From NCBI GenBank assembly GCA_902500825.1, contig CABVRX010000006.1:80283-144282 (forward strand): DNA of 64,000 nt, read 5' to 3'. The notes under the pieces were generated by a model. It did not search any database and was not told where the DNA came from. It worked only from the letters and a program-made list of their open reading frames with translations. Origin of the DNA: an uncultured Nitrospira sp. GTDB taxonomy: Bacteria; Nitrospirota; Nitrospiria; Nitrospirales; Nitrospiraceae. This document shows, one piece after another, positions 50,485 to 61,340 of this stretch. Both the position numbers and the translations under genes were made by a program. The stretch's first letter is position 1. Every line of letters starts with the position of its first letter.

Positions 50485-50708
50485 CGTGTTCTCCTTTCAT
50501 TTGGAGTGATTCCAGAGACCTTGATGTGAGGCGGGGGGAGAGACAATGGGAGGGCGGCCTCTACCCCGCACTCGGCCCGAGCTGAGAAACTGGATGCCCG
50601 GCCCCTGACCATTACTGGAACTCCGTCGAGGCGATCGAGCCAGAGCCGTTGTCCTGTCTCGAAGGCTTCCTCATAGCTGGGGTGCCCCTGGACCTGTTCC
50701 AGCTCCAC
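50481..50708 (-). CDS. Doubtful small protein upstream of receiver gene
   Basis: A 75-codon frame from GTG: MELEQVQGHPSYEEAFETGQ then RLWLDRLDGVPVMVRGRASS. It overlaps the receiver start as ATGA, which fits a translationally coupled gene, but the end of the frame (PNERRTR) is just the receiver's ribosome site. The first 50 residues look protein-like (acidic, aromatic, no repeats). Upstream codons in the same frame are closed. Kept with low confidence. Confidence 0.3.
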   Translation of the reverse strand: MELEQVQGHPSYEEAFETGQRLWLDRLDGVPVMVRGRASSFSARAECGVEAALPLSLPPPHIKVSGITPNERRTR

Positions 50709-51159
50709 CGTCGTCGCATGATCGGTGACCTACGCGAGGTAACCGCCCTGCGGCGAATGGCACCCGGTCAGAATCACGTGCAAGAAGGAAGCCGCTCGTG
50801 CTCACCATGCGGAACCACCATCGAAGCATCTTGAAACAGGTTCGCGAGGTCTCGTGACGCACCTTGTGACCATTGAGGTCATGTCGCCAGCCCATTGAGA
50901 CCTCCGATTTGCCGCTCTTTCCAGGATGGAACAGAGAACGGAAAGGTTACACTCGATGTTGGTGTGCATGAATGATCGGAGCGGGTGGTGACATTCCGCT
51001 CTCTGATAGGCCGGAGACCTGCAACCTTTTGACTCGCCGTATCGTCTTGATACAGAGAGGAGGAGCTGGCATCCTTTCCATGAAGATGCCTCGCGTGATG
51101 TGGATTTAAAACTCTCCCCCTGTCCTCCACATACCACGTGAGCAGGCTGTAACCCTGCA
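50709..51159. other. Stretch with no supported gene
   Basis: About 450 bases between the small frame and the Deg protease stop. Frames here are short and do not look like protein. A minus-strand fragment MTSMVTRCVTRPREPVSRCF is possible but ends quickly; the DNA may hold a decayed gene of the same series as the small frame downstream. No repeat or hairpin stands out. Confidence 0.4.
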
Positions 51160-52590
51160 CTACTCCCCTTGAATCGGGATGTACATGACGTTGCCCTGGC
51201 GATTCACGAGCAGAAGGGCAAGATCGGTAGGTTTGAGAGGATCGGCAAGGCGCTGCAAGATCGCAAAACTGTTTACATGCTGTCGGTTCAGTTCCAGCAC
51301 GACATCACCGGGCTGTAAGCCGGAGGCTTCGGCCAAGCTGCCTTCTTCAATATCGGTCACGACGACGCCGTTATTCATCGGCAAATCCATTTGTCGTGCC
51401 AGAGGAGGAGTCACGTCATCGAAAACCACGCCTGCGAGGGGATGGACCGTCGATACGGTCGACGATGAAGCCTGACTTTTCTTCGCACGCTCACGCGGCG
51501 CTTCTTGAATGACCAGATCAGCTTGGTACTGTTTCCCTTCTCGAATGAGATCCACGCGGTGTTTGCTACCGATCGGCGATTGAGCCACAAGATTCCGCAA
51601 CTGACCGCTGTCCATGACATCCCGTCCATCGAAGCGCACCACCACATCGCCTCGTTTCAGACCAGCTCGTTCCGCCGACCCCTTCGCCTGCACGTCGGTG
51701 ACGATCGCTCCCTTGACGTCCGGCAAACGAAAAATCTTCCCCAGTGGAGGGCTGACGTCTTGGGTCGAGGCTCCCAGAAATCCTCGCACCACACGTCCTG
51801 TTTTGATGAGACTTTGCATGGCGGCACGGGCCATATTGCTGGGAATCGCAAACCCGACACCCACGCTTCCACCGGTTGGGCTCGCGATGGCCGTATTGAT
51901 CCCGATCAGCTCGCCATGGATATTGACCAGCGCTCCACCTGAATTCCCTGGATTGATCGGCGCATCCGTCTGAATGAAGTCTTCGAAGTCCGCCACTCCG
52001 ACATCCGCGCGACCAACCGCGCTCACGATGCCGAACGTGACGGTGCGACTCAATCCCAGCGGGTTGCCGATGGCAAGCACGAAATCGCCGACGGCCAGAT
52101 GGCTCGAATCTCCCCAGGTGGCAGTCGGAAGATTCGATGCATGGATCTTCACGACCGCCACGTCGGTTTTTGGATCGGTAGCGACGACCTTTCCTTTGTA
52201 TTGGCGGCGATCCGCCAGAATCACTTCCACATCGACGGCATCGGCCACGACGTGGTTGTTCGTGACGATGTACCCGTCCGGCGTCACGATCACGCCGGAC
52301 CCCTGGCCATATTGCCGGCGGGTCGGCGGCTCTTTGAACAAACCGAACGGCAACGCCTCGTCGCTGAAGGCCTGATCGCGCACCATGACGGTTGACGCGA
52401 TGCTCACCACGGCAGGAATGACTTTATTGGCGGTGCCTTTGACTTGGCTCTGCAGATCGTGGCCGTTCGTTGTAGGTATCTGTTGCGTGCCTGCCAGTCC
52501 CAAACCAGGAACCATCAGACCCACGAAGATTCCCCAAGCAACGTATTGCATCACTATACGTCGGCTGCTTTCCACCAATACGACTCCCAT
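51160..52590 (-). CDS. Do-family periplasmic serine protease (DegP/DegQ-like)
   Basis: 476 residues. Signal region (YVAWGIFVGLMVPGLGLAG). Catalytic triad: His in VTNNHVVADA, Asp in PKTDVAVVKI, Ser in PGNSGGALV. Two PDZ domains follow: DVKGAIVTDVQAKGSAERAG... and MNNGVVVTDIEEGSLAEASG.... It handles misfolded envelope proteins as protease and chaperone. Several upstream ATG/GTG codons are possible in the first 15 residues. A near-identical copy of its last 30 codons lies 2 kb away. Confidence 0.93.
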   Translation of the reverse strand: MGVVLVESSRRIVMQYVAWGIFVGLMVPGLGLAGTQQIPTTNGHDLQSQVKGTANKVIPAVVSIASTVMVRDQAFSDEALPFGLFKEPPTRRQYGQGSGVIVTPDGYIVTNNHVVADAVDVEVILADRRQYKGKVVATDPKTDVAVVKIHASNLPTATWGDSSHLAVGDFVLAIGNPLGLSRTVTFGIVSAVGRADVGVADFEDFIQTDAPINPGNSGGALVNIHGELIGINTAIASPTGGSVGVGFAIPSNMARAAMQSLIKTGRVVRGFLGASTQDVSPPLGKIFRLPDVKGAIVTDVQAKGSAERAGLKRGDVVVRFDGRDVMDSGQLRNLVAQSPIGSKHRVDLIREGKQYQADLVIQEAPRERAKKSQASSSTVSTVHPLAGVVFDDVTPPLARQMDLPMNNGVVVTDIEEGSLAEASGLQPGDVVLELNRQHVNSFAILQRLADPLKPTDLALLLVNRQGNVMYIPIQGE

Positions 52591-52914
52591 GCGGTACGGT
52601 GTTCTGAAATCATCGAAATACCGTGCGCCAGCCTATCATGTGGGATCAGCGCACGCATGCTTAATTCGATATGCCGTAGGCTACGTCCTGCAGACGACTG
52701 TATTCTCGCTGGCTCACTCTGCGCCTTCTGCGGACAGGATAGTACCTACCATCAGGCAGCGTGTAAATACTGTGCCGGCCTTTGCGTCACGATAAGTCTT
52801 TTCACCGGCCGTTAGACATCGCCAGTAGGGAGTTGGGAGGCATGCGTACCATTGTGCTACGATGATCATCGATTCATTTCCCCTTAGAATCGGCTGTTAT
52901 TTAAGAGGCACACG
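52591..52914. other. Divergent promoter region between deg and the frameshifted gene
   Basis: About 320 bases with no gene. It must hold the deg promoter on the minus strand and the promoter of the exported-protein gene on the plus strand, the latter with AAGAGG at 52902-52907. No operator, hairpin or repeat could be identified by eye. Confidence 0.5.
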
Positions 52915-53651
52915 ATGATACGTCGCGCAAACTCCATTACTGCTCTTTTGCTGACAACGGCGTCAGGAATTCTTCTCTCGCCCGTGCATGCCGAAGAAGG
53001 CAAGTTTGGAACCCCCAGGGGGATGAAGGCACCAGGATTTTCAAAGCCACTGAGCATCCCTTTTATAGTGGCGAGTTTCGCCTCAAGGATGATCGGGCGA
53101 TGCTCGTCGGGAGCATGAGCGATACGACGCCGTGGGACCACCTGGACTATGCGGGCAAACACCTGAATGCGGTGAAAGGAATGATTGAGATCGAGGTGAA
53201 CGAACACACGAACACGGGACGAGTGGTGGCTGAATTCATCGAGGGTGCTGACCAGTATCGCATTATTTTCGATCGATTTGCTGCAAAATCCCCCGTTCAG
53301 AGCGGCGGTGTCGCCACCAGAATATACGAACATGGGAATTCCAATAACGGAGATCCGTTGTATCCAAAAACTTGGCTGTACTTAGGTGGCTGGGGCACGG
53401 CGACGATGTATAAGAATGATCAGGTGCTGTACAAAGACTATGACGCGCACTTCATGGTGATGGAGCGCTCGCGCGATCCCAAAACCCATGAGGTTCGCTA
53501 CCCGATCAAACGTACCTTGCCCGGCGGCGAGACCGATCCAGCCGGGATGGAGATCGATCTCTGGGTGCGCTCCAAGGAACAAACCACCAACAACTTTCCT
53601 CCATTTGAGACCTTTGTCCATCTCTGTTGGGAAGAAGTCACTTGGCGATAG
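52915..53651 (+). pseudogene. Exported protein gene with a frameshift in a G-run
   Basis: ATG 52915, with AAGAGG upstream, begins a signal peptide (SITALLLTTASGILLSPVHA) and then EEGKFGTPRG. At the run GGGGG (53018-53022) the frame must shift by one base to continue as DEGTRIFKATEHPFYSGEF, LKDDRAMLVGSMSDTTPWDH and on to VHLCWEEVTWR at 53651. Without the shift the first frame ends at 53118. The joined product would be about 246 residues, a secreted protein of unknown function. One missing G in the homopolymer explains it: a real frameshift or a sequencing error. Confidence 0.68.
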
Positions 53652-53773
53652 CCCATGAGGGATACTCTCCAGCGCATTCTCCTGATCATCGTCCCGGTGC
53701 CGGCTGTCCCGGCGGTCGTGTCATCGCTTGAGAGCGCAACCCACGTAGGGTCATGGCTAAGAGGAGATCGCTT

Positions 53774-54109
53774 TTACACAGTCGTGCGAGGTGCATACAT
53801 GATTACCACCATGCCGACAAGAGAAATGGCGCCTCCAATGATGTCGAATCGGTCCGGACGAACACCATCGAGAGCCCATCCCCAGATCAACGACAAGACG
53901 ATAAACATGCCGCCATAGGCGGCATAGACTCGGCCAAAATGGGCCTGCTGGAATGTTGGAATGATACCGTAGAGAATGAGGATGGCCGCTCCCGCAATTC
54001 CGTACGCAAGCGGCCGCCCCTCTCGGAACCAGAGCCATACAAAGTACCCTCCGCCGATCTCACACAATCCGGCGAGCACAAACAGTCCCACTGAACTAAA
54101 GATAGACAT
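53774..54109 (-). CDS. YnfA-family membrane protein
   Basis: About 111 residues with four hydrophobic helices; [39 protein letters not shown] and the last [19 protein letters not shown] match UPF0060/YnfA, a small drug-transporter-like family. The substrate is unknown. ATG at 54109 has AAAGGA upstream; the longer frame would overlap the MFS gene. Confidence 0.9.
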   Translation of the reverse strand: MSIFSSVGLFVLAGLCEIGGGYFVWLWFREGRPLAYGIAGAAILILYGIIPTFQQAHFGRVYAAYGGMFIVLSLIWGWALDGVRPDRFDIIGGAISLVGMVVIMYAPRTTV

Positions 54110-54168
54110 TCTTGCGTCCTTTCCAAGGGTACTGACAACCGCTGTGGGAACCTCTCTTGCGGATGGAT

Positions 54169-55365
54169 TCAAACACGTGAAGGCTGACCGTCTTTAAAGG
54201 CAACTAGCGCGATCGCACAAGCGCCAAACGTTGCCCCCACATAGAATGTGAACGGCGCGCCGAATTGTTCCCAGACAATGCCCGCAAGCGCACTTGCGAC
54301 TAGCATGGCCAATCCGCAGGCCAGGTTGAAGAAGCCGTATGCTGTCCCACGCAGATCTGCGGGTGAGACACCGGCAATCATGGCGGCCAGCAAGCCTTGC
54401 GTCATCCCCATATGCAGCCCCCACAAGACAACGCCCAACAGGACAATGCCCCAGTGATCGTTAATGGCCAACACCCCATCAGCGGCAATCAAGACAATCA
54501 GGCCTAATACGAGCAGCCTCGTATGGCTCATCGTATCGGAGAGCTTACCGAACGGGTATGCCGATAAGGCATAGATCAGATTCATTGCAACCATGACCAG
54601 AGGGACAAGTGCGATGGGCATTCCCCCTTGCTGGGCACGGAGAACAAGAAAGGCCTCGCTGAACCGTGCCAGCGTGAACACCGATCCTATTCCCACCATC
54701 CACCAGTAGGAGGAGTCGAGTCGTCGGAGATTATCCCTTCGAATCGGGTTTGTCCTCGTGTCGGTTTGACGGCGCACAGGTTCTCGAACGCCGAAAACCA
54801 GCAACGCCACGGCCATCACCCCTGGAATGACGGCTATCCAGAAGACGGCCCGAAAGTCATTGCCCCAAAGGAGCATCAACCCAACGGCAACCAGTGGACC
54901 AATGAACGCGCCGACAGTATCCAGCGACTGCCGCAAGCCGAACGCTGCGCCTCGGAGCTGCGGCGGCGCGATGTCCGCCACCAATGCATCGCGGGGGGCT
55001 CCCCGCACTCCTTTTCCAATTCGATCCAATAATCGTGCGGTTAAGACCATGCCCACTCCCGGAGCGAGTGCAAAGAGGGGTTTGGTGAATGCACCCAGGG
55101 CATAGCCAAACACGGCCAGTGCCTTACGTTTTCCCAGATAGTCGCTCAGCGTGCCGGAAAATACTTTCACAACCAGAGCAAGGGATTCGGCCAATCCTTC
55201 GACAAGGCCGACGGCGATCGTACTTGCGCCAAGGACTGTGACCATGAACAACGGCAGCAAGCTATGAATCATTTCCGATGAGATGTCCATCAGCATACTG
55301 ACAAAGCCCAGCACCCAGATGCCGGACGGGATATGGCTTTGTGGACGCTTCATTTGTGACTGCAT
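54169..55365 (-). CDS. Major facilitator superfamily transporter
   Basis: About 398 residues with 12 hydrophobic segments. The MFS loop-2 element is [20 protein letters not shown], followed by [20 protein letters not shown], a segment shared with a group of uncharacterised Nitrospira/proteobacterial MFS carriers; the second half repeats [19 protein letters not shown]. The substrate is not predictable. The start is unclear: ATGs at 55365 and 55353 both precede the first helix, and a TTG exists at 55404. A YnfA gene follows at once on the same strand. Confidence 0.85.
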   Translation of the reverse strand: MQSQMKRPQSHIPSGIWVLGFVSMLMDISSEMIHSLLPLFMVTVLGASTIAVGLVEGLAESLALVVKVFSGTLSDYLGKRKALAVFGYALGAFTKPLFALAPGVGMVLTARLLDRIGKGVRGAPRDALVADIAPPQLRGAAFGLRQSLDTVGAFIGPLVAVGLMLLWGNDFRAVFWIAVIPGVMAVALLVFGVREPVRRQTDTRTNPIRRDNLRRLDSSYWWMVGIGSVFTLARFSEAFLVLRAQQGGMPIALVPLVMVAMNLIYALSAYPFGKLSDTMSHTRLLVLGLIVLIAADGVLAINDHWGIVLLGVVLWGLHMGMTQGLLAAMIAGVSPADLRGTAYGFFNLACGLAMLVASALAGIVWEQFGAPFTFYVGATFGACAIALVAFKDGQPSRV

Positions 55366-55458
55366 CAAAGTTGGAAACGGGGTGGAGAATCGATTAATCG
55401 CCAATCCTAATAGAGCCGACGATTAAAGCAGATGATCCGGTATTGCCGGTGTCAACAT

Positions 55459-56664
55459 CTAGCCTTCGTCGCTCAGGCCATTGATTCGTCTGACAGTATT
55501 TTCCGGATGATCGGGTTTCGGCAAGAGATGAGTCGGAACACAAAACAGGCCTGCTATGAGTGTGGGCACGACCGCGCTCGCGATGACCGCCGCTACGAGA
55601 AAAGAATACTGCTCTTGAGTAATCAATCCGTGTGCCAGGCCGTAGAGAGAAGAGATCGTTCCAAACGTCAGGCCGGTCGACATCAAGAGTGTGTAGTACC
55701 AGCGTTCCTTGCGGTCCTGACGGAAAAAACTGATAAAGGGATAGAGGCCAAAAATCTTCGACGCCACTTTCCCCATGAGCAACACGAGAAACACGAATGG
55801 AGCGGCAAGGAGAGCGGGCAGGGACACCAATGTTCCAGCTCGAAGAAAGTAAAAGGGCGTGAGGAATCCCACGGTCATGGTTCGCAATCGACGAATCCAG
55901 TGCGTGTCTCGCGCGGCACTTCCCGCGAGGACCATGCCGGCGAGATAGGCCGGCAACACCGCTTCGCTCCCCGACCACAGTGCCAACGCGCCCAATCCAA
56001 AGAGCGTCAGCATGACCCATTTCGTTCTGATCGCAGCCGTACGATGCGCATAGTGCCGCGTCAGCCAGGCGGTGATGGAAGGCAACGTCATCAGCACCAC
56101 AATAATGCCCACGATAAACACAAAAGTTTTATAGGTAAGCGGCGCAAAGAGCAGTCCGAGGGCAATGACCGTTCCCAGGTCAGTGACGAAGCATGAGGCG
56201 AGAATTCCTTTGCCGAATTCCGTCTTGTTAAAGCCGGTTTCCAGCATGACGGCATAGACCACCGCCATGGATGTTGTGGAGAGGGCGACGCCGCAGAGCC
56301 AGCTGGCATTCGCGTCCCATCCTAAGAGGTAACGGGCTACGGCGGTGCAGCCAAGGAACGGCGCCATGAATCCCACCAATCCAACAACACTGACCTCTGC
56401 CAACTTCATGCGAACGATGTCGGGATCAAGTTCCGCACCAGCTAGAAACGTGAGGGCGACGGCGCCGGACGCGGCGAGAAATTTCACCCATTCCGATTCG
56501 ACCGCGAGCACATCGCCAAGGTTCAAGGAATCGACTGCCATAGCAGTGATAACTCCCGCACAGATTTCAACTAATGCAATCGAGAGACGCAGGGAGGACG
56601 CGACAAGAGCAGAAAGGACAGCGAGGGTAAGCCACAGGGTTGCCGTGAAAAAGATCGATTCCAT
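55459..56664 (-). CDS. Cation/proton antiporter (CPA2, Kef/NhaS-like)
   Basis: About 401 residues and some 12 helices. LTFLAGAELDPDIVRMKLAEV is the membrane-embedded acidic segment of CPA2 antiporters, and VALSTTSMAVVYAVMLETG with LASCFVTDLGTVIALGL matches the Na+/H+ exchanger core. No regulatory RCK/TrkA domain follows. It exchanges Na+ or K+ for H+. ATG at 56664 has GGAGGA upstream. Confidence 0.87.
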   Translation of the reverse strand: MESIFFTATLWLTLAVLSALVASSLRLSIALVEICAGVITAMAVDSLNLGDVLAVESEWVKFLAASGAVALTFLAGAELDPDIVRMKLAEVSVVGLVGFMAPFLGCTAVARYLLGWDANASWLCGVALSTTSMAVVYAVMLETGFNKTEFGKGILASCFVTDLGTVIALGLLFAPLTYKTFVFIVGIIVVLMTLPSITAWLTRHYAHRTAAIRTKWVMLTLFGLGALALWSGSEAVLPAYLAGMVLAGSAARDTHWIRRLRTMTVGFLTPFYFLRAGTLVSLPALLAAPFVFLVLLMGKVASKIFGLYPFISFFRQDRKERWYYTLLMSTGLTFGTISSLYGLAHGLITQEQYSFLVAAVIASAVVPTLIAGLFCVPTHLLPKPDHPENTVRRINGLSDEG

Positions 56665-56982
56665 TGAAGAGTCCTCCGTTCCGGCCACGGTGCATGCTGC
56701 TTCGAGCCGGTTGCCACCTCACAAGCAGCAATCCTACGGCTACGGCAGTGGTAGCGTAGGAGTCATCAGCCTGGCCGAGGCGGTTATACGGGGGACTCCA
56801 TCCCCTGTGTAAGATTAAGTATACTGAAAATGATTACGGAAGTGGGAGATTATTGGAAGGAATAGACGGGGTGCCACAAAACGTGGTTGAAGCATGCGAC
56901 AAACTTTCCAAAGAAAGATAATCATTAAGCTCGATTGTGGTTGGGTCATGCTCCTCACGAAACTTGCGCATTTCTCACACTT

Positions 56983-59900
56983 TCATGTCGTTATTTCTGT
57001 CGTAGGCCTTGGAGCAAGTGTGGAACACTCCGCCTCATGACGTCGAGTGATCCTTTCTTCCGTCCATCGATACAAGACCGGCAACACGAGCAGCGTCAAC
57101 GCCGTGGACGAAATCAATCCACCGATGACGACAGTTGCCAACGGTCTTTGCACTTCGGAACCCGGGCCGCTTGCGAAGAGTAACGGCGTTAATCCAAGTG
57201 CCGCCACCGCCGCAGTCATCAGCACAGGGCGCAACCGCAAGGCCATGCCGGTCAACACCGCCTCGTCCAACGGCATACCCTGTTCCCGCAGCTGGTTGAT
57301 ATAGGCAATCTTCACCACCCCGTTGAGCACCGCCACACCAAACAAGGCGATGAAACCAACGGACGCCGGAACCGACAGATACAGCCCGCCCAACAGCAAC
57401 GCCAGCAGGCCGCCGACCATTGCGAACGGAATCGCGAGGAGAATGAGGGCCGCGTGCCGTAGAGTTCTAAATGTAAAATAGAGCAACAAGAAGATCAGGC
57501 CGATGACCAGAGGAACGACGACGGCCAGACGCGCCATAGCCTTCTGTTGATTCTCGAATTGCCCGCCCCATGTGACATAATACCCCGACTGGAACTGCAC
57601 CAGACGACCCACCGCCGCTTGAGCCTCTTCTACCGCGCCGACAAGATCGCGCCCTACCACGTTGGCCTCGATCACAATCCGGCGGCTCGCATGCTCACGA
57701 CTGATTTGTGCCGGTCCCTCCACGATTCGAATGTCGGCCAGCTCACGAAGAGGAATCCGTGAGCCGTCCGGGGCTGTCACCCACAAGGCCGCAATCGTTT
57801 CCACATCGGTGCGCCGATCGTCCGGAAATCGCACGACGATCGGGAACCGCCACTGTCCTTCGAACACCTCGCCGGCGGCAATTCCACCGCCGACGGCTTC
57901 GATGACTTCCGTGATCTCTGCGACGTTGATCCCGTGACGCGCGATCTTCGTACGGTCGATGTCGAGCTTCAGATAATAGAGACCCGACACCTGCTCGACC
58001 CTTAAATCGGATATGCCGTGCACTTGCCGCAGTGCCCGTGCAATCTCATCCGCTTTCACCTGCAAGGTCTCAAGGTCATCGCCGAACAGTTTGACGGCGA
58101 CCTGAGATCGGACCCCCGAGACCAATTCATCGACGCGCATGGCGATCGGTTGCGACAACCCGAACGCGATACCGGGCACTTGCGCCAACCGTCGGCGGAC
58201 CTGCTGCTCGATCTCAGTTTTGGATTGTGCTTGCCACTCGGCCTCGGGCTTGAGCAAGACGTACATGTCGCTGAGTTCCATCCCCATTGGATCTGTGCCC
58301 AACTCATTGGCCCCAGTTCGAGAAATCACAGAGCGCACGTCCGGTATGTCCAGCAACAACCGTTCGACTTCCCCAGAAATTTTCAGTGATTCGTTCAGGC
58401 TGATGCTCGGGAGACGCATCATATTGACCACGATCGTGCCTTCATCCATGATCGGCACGAACTCCCGGCCGATGAACGGGACGAGAGCCGCCCCGCCGAC
58501 AAACACCGCGCCCGCCATGAGGACGACCGAACCGGTTCTATGGATGGCTCCTTCCAACATCCGGCGATACAATTGCCGCCCACGCGCCAACGCCGAGCCG
58601 CCCTCCTGAACAGCACGCGGTTTCATGAGCACAGCCGCCAGCACAGGGACCACCGTCATGGAGAGCACTAAAGAACTGAGAAGCGCGATGACCACCGTCA
58701 TGGCCAGCGGGACGAACATCTTGCCTTCCATGCCCTGCAACGTCAGGAGCGGGACAAAAGTCAACGCAATGATCAACTCCCCGAACAGGCTCGGTCGCCG
58801 CACTTCCAGGACCGCGCGTAACACGACCGGCAACCGGTCGGCGAGTAAGCGGCCTTGCCCCTTGACCTGCCCGCTCAGATGACGTTCGACATTTTCGACC
58901 TGCACGATGGCCGCATCGACGATCATTCCCAGTGAGATAGCCAACCCGCCTAACGACATCAGATTCGCGGAGAGGCCGATCTGTTGCATGATGAGGAATG
59001 TGGCCAACGTGGCCAGCGGCAAGGTCAGCGCTACGACACACGCGCCACGAAGATTCCTCAGGAAAAGATACAGGACGAGGACCACGACCGCGGCGCCTTC
59101 CAACAAGGCGCGTTCGACCGTATCGAGAGCCCGCGCCACGAGTTCGAGTCGGTCATAGAACGGGATGACCGAGACACCGGAAGGCAAGACCCGGTTGATC
59201 AGCTCGACCTTGTCTCTCACCGCCGAGACAACTTCCCGGCTATTGCCGCCGCGCAGCATCACGGCGATCCCTTCGAGCACCTCGCCCTTCCCGTCGCGCG
59301 TGACACCACCCAATCGGATCGCAGCCCCTTGGCGAACCTGCGCGACATCTCTGAGATAAATCGGTGTGCCCTTGTGCGCCGCCACCACGATCTGTTCGAG
59401 GTCTGCCGCAGAGCGAGCCAGTCCTACGCCATACACAACCAACTTGTCCCCGCCCTGCTCGATGTAGCCGCCCCCGGCATTCTGGTTGTTCCCTGCTACG
59501 GCAACGTGCACTTGACGCAAGGTGAGACCAAAGCTGGTCAATCGAGCGGGATCCACGAGCACTTCATACTGTTTCGAGAGGCCGCCCAACGTATCGACAT
59601 CTGCGAGTCCTGGGACTGCTCGCAGCATCGGACGGATCACCCAATCCTGAAGGGTCCGCAGTTCCATGAGGGTCTGCGTCGATCCCTCGACGAGATACAT
59701 GAAGACTTCACTGAGTCCCGTACTGACCGGCCCCAGCACAGGCTCGGCGTGTTGTGGAAGCCTTGATCGTGCCTGGAGTATCCGTTCCAAGACGAGTTGC
59801 CGGGCAAAGTAGATATCAATCTTATCCTCAAAGACTACAGTGACAACCGAGAGCCCGAATCGCGACACTGACCGGAGTTCTGTTTTGCCCGGCAAGTTGG

Positions 59901-60120
59901 TCAATTCGATCTCAAGAGGAAAGGTCACGAGGCGTTCCATTTCCGAAGGAGCCAAGGACGGCGCGCGGGTGATCACTTGAACTTGGACGGGAGTCACGTC
60001 GGGAAACGCATCGATCGGCAGATGGCGGAGGGCCGCCACGCCGCTTACAGTAAGTCCCAGAACGACAAACAACACGAGAAGTCGCTGCTTCAAGGAGGCG
60101 TGAATGAGTCGTTCAATCAT
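56983..60120 (-). CDS. Heavy-metal RND efflux pump, CusA/CzcA family
   Basis: 1045 residues, full length. Helix 4 reads LGGLAISLGMIVDAAIVQVEN, close to the CusA (Cu+/Ag+) version and not to the CzcA-type LDFGxIVDG. LPIDAFPDVTPVQVQV and PGKTELRSVSRFGLSVV are typical of the HME family. It would carry a monovalent metal or a divalent one; the helix-4 wording favours the former. Its ATG overlaps the adaptor stop as ATGA. It ends the three-gene operon. Confidence 0.9.
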   Translation of the reverse strand: MIERLIHASLKQRLLVLFVVLGLTVSGVAALRHLPIDAFPDVTPVQVQVITRAPSLAPSEMERLVTFPLEIELTNLPGKTELRSVSRFGLSVVTVVFEDKIDIYFARQLVLERILQARSRLPQHAEPVLGPVSTGLSEVFMYLVEGSTQTLMELRTLQDWVIRPMLRAVPGLADVDTLGGLSKQYEVLVDPARLTSFGLTLRQVHVAVAGNNQNAGGGYIEQGGDKLVVYGVGLARSAADLEQIVVAAHKGTPIYLRDVAQVRQGAAIRLGGVTRDGKGEVLEGIAVMLRGGNSREVVSAVRDKVELINRVLPSGVSVIPFYDRLELVARALDTVERALLEGAAVVVLVLYLFLRNLRGACVVALTLPLATLATFLIMQQIGLSANLMSLGGLAISLGMIVDAAIVQVENVERHLSGQVKGQGRLLADRLPVVLRAVLEVRRPSLFGELIIALTFVPLLTLQGMEGKMFVPLAMTVVIALLSSLVLSMTVVPVLAAVLMKPRAVQEGGSALARGRQLYRRMLEGAIHRTGSVVLMAGAVFVGGAALVPFIGREFVPIMDEGTIVVNMMRLPSISLNESLKISGEVERLLLDIPDVRSVISRTGANELGTDPMGMELSDMYVLLKPEAEWQAQSKTEIEQQVRRRLAQVPGIAFGLSQPIAMRVDELVSGVRSQVAVKLFGDDLETLQVKADEIARALRQVHGISDLRVEQVSGLYYLKLDIDRTKIARHGINVAEITEVIEAVGGGIAAGEVFEGQWRFPIVVRFPDDRRTDVETIAALWVTAPDGSRIPLRELADIRIVEGPAQISREHASRRIVIEANVVGRDLVGAVEEAQAAVGRLVQFQSGYYVTWGGQFENQQKAMARLAVVVPLVIGLIFLLLYFTFRTLRHAALILLAIPFAMVGGLLALLLGGLYLSVPASVGFIALFGVAVLNGVVKIAYINQLREQGMPLDEAVLTGMALRLRPVLMTAAVAALGLTPLLFASGPGSEVQRPLATVVIGGLISSTALTLLVLPVLYRWTEERITRRHEAECSTLAPRPTTEITT

Positions 60121-61340
60121 AGCGGACCTCCCGTCGGCATCTGCTCGCGGAGCATCTCAGACTTCAGCACATAGCTTCCTCGAGTCACCACTTCGTCTCC
60201 GGCAACCAGCCCTGTGATGATCTGAACATACTCAGTTGAGGTCTGGCCGATGGTCAGCTCGCGGGATTCAAATCGACGTGGTCCCTGCACAACAAAGGCA
60301 ATCTGTCGGTTGCCTATCTGCTGCACCGCCGCACGTGGGATGCTCAAGACGGATTGCTCCTCCGTAACCAAAAGGACTTCAGCGAACATCTCCGGCCGCA
60401 ATCGGCCATCAGGGTTGGACACCTCCGCGCGTGCCATGACCGTCCTGGTGGCCGGATCGATCACGGCGCCGACGTAGGTAATGACACCTTGAAACGTCGT
60501 ATCCGGATGCGCCGCCACCCGAACTTCGACGGTCAGCCCGGTTTTCAATCGACCAGCCTGTTGTTCAGGAAAATCGGCGCGCACCCACACAGTCGAGAGA
60601 TCCGCCACCGTGAACAGTGTCTTATTGGGATCGACGACTTCGCCGATCGTCGCGTTCCGCTCGATCACTTCGCCACGAAAGGGTGCCCGTAGAGAGACTT
60701 GTGCGACTTCAGCATGAGGCAATGTCTTGGCTGCCAAGCGCTGAATCTCCCGTTCTGTCATGCCGAGCAAATGCAACTTTTCCTCCGCTTCGTGCACGTC
60801 GGCTCTGGCGTTTTCATAATCAGCCTCGCGCCGTTGATGTTCACCCGCGCCGATTGCGCCTCGATCCAGCAGCGCTTGAGCCCGTTCGAGGGATTTTTCC
60901 GTCACACCCAAGGCATTCCGCGCCTTGCGATATTCCAGCTGAGCTTCTCCAAAGGCAGGGCTATCGAGCAGCAGGAGCCGGCCACCTTCCTTAACTCGAT
61001 CCCCCAGGTCGGCATACACAGCCACGATACGGCCCGGAACTCTCGCGCTGAGGTGTGCGAGTCGATTCTCATTGGCCAAAATCTTTCCCGCCTGGGCTTT
61101 GAGAGTCGTCCGGATCGGGCGGAGAGCGACTCGTTCGGTCTGAAGATAGGCAAGGGTCGGACTTCCTTCCGGCAATTCGAGGATACCCGACTCCGAAGGA
61201 AGGACCGTTGCTGCCGTGGGAGACGGCTTCGGAACATCCTCTTGCTTTGCCTGACAGGACAGCTGGGCCGTGACTATTAAGAGAACGGGAACGATCCGCA
61301 GAGAAACCAACGAGGCACGCATGACAAAGTGGACGTTCAT
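60117..61340 (-). CDS. Heavy-metal RND efflux periplasmic adaptor (CusB/CzcB-like)
   Basis: 407 residues. The N-terminus VPVLLIVTAQLSCQAK is lipoprotein-like. The lipoyl halves are LSARVPGRIVAVYADLGDRV and SLRAPFRGEVIERNATIGEVV, with a helical hairpin between. VDPNKTLFTVADLSTVWV is characteristic of metal-type adaptors. It overlaps both neighbours (ATGA at each end), so the operon is translationally coupled. It joins the pump to the channel gene before it. Confidence 0.9.
   Translation of the reverse strand: MNVHFVMRASLVSLRIVPVLLIVTAQLSCQAKQEDVPKPSPTAATVLPSESGILELPEGSPTLAYLQTERVALRPIRTTLKAQAGKILANENRLAHLSARVPGRIVAVYADLGDRVKEGGRLLLLDSPAFGEAQLEYRKARNALGVTEKSLERAQALLDRGAIGAGEHQRREADYENARADVHEAEEKLHLLGMTEREIQRLAAKTLPHAEVAQVSLRAPFRGEVIERNATIGEVVDPNKTLFTVADLSTVWVRADFPEQQAGRLKTGLTVEVRVAAHPDTTFQGVITYVGAVIDPATRTVMARAEVSNPDGRLRPEMFAEVLLVTEEQSVLSIPRAAVQQIGNRQIAFVVQGPRRFESRELTIGQTSTEYVQIITGLVAGDEVVTRGSYVLKSEMLREQMPTGGPL

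Noticed and set aside
55432..56196. Plus-strand open frame opposite the antiporter
   Set aside because: Antisense to a membrane protein gene with clear family motifs; product is Arg/Gln/His-rich.
58984..59766. Plus-strand open frame opposite the CusA-like pump
   Set aside because: Antisense shadow of a GC-rich gene; no motif or start signal.
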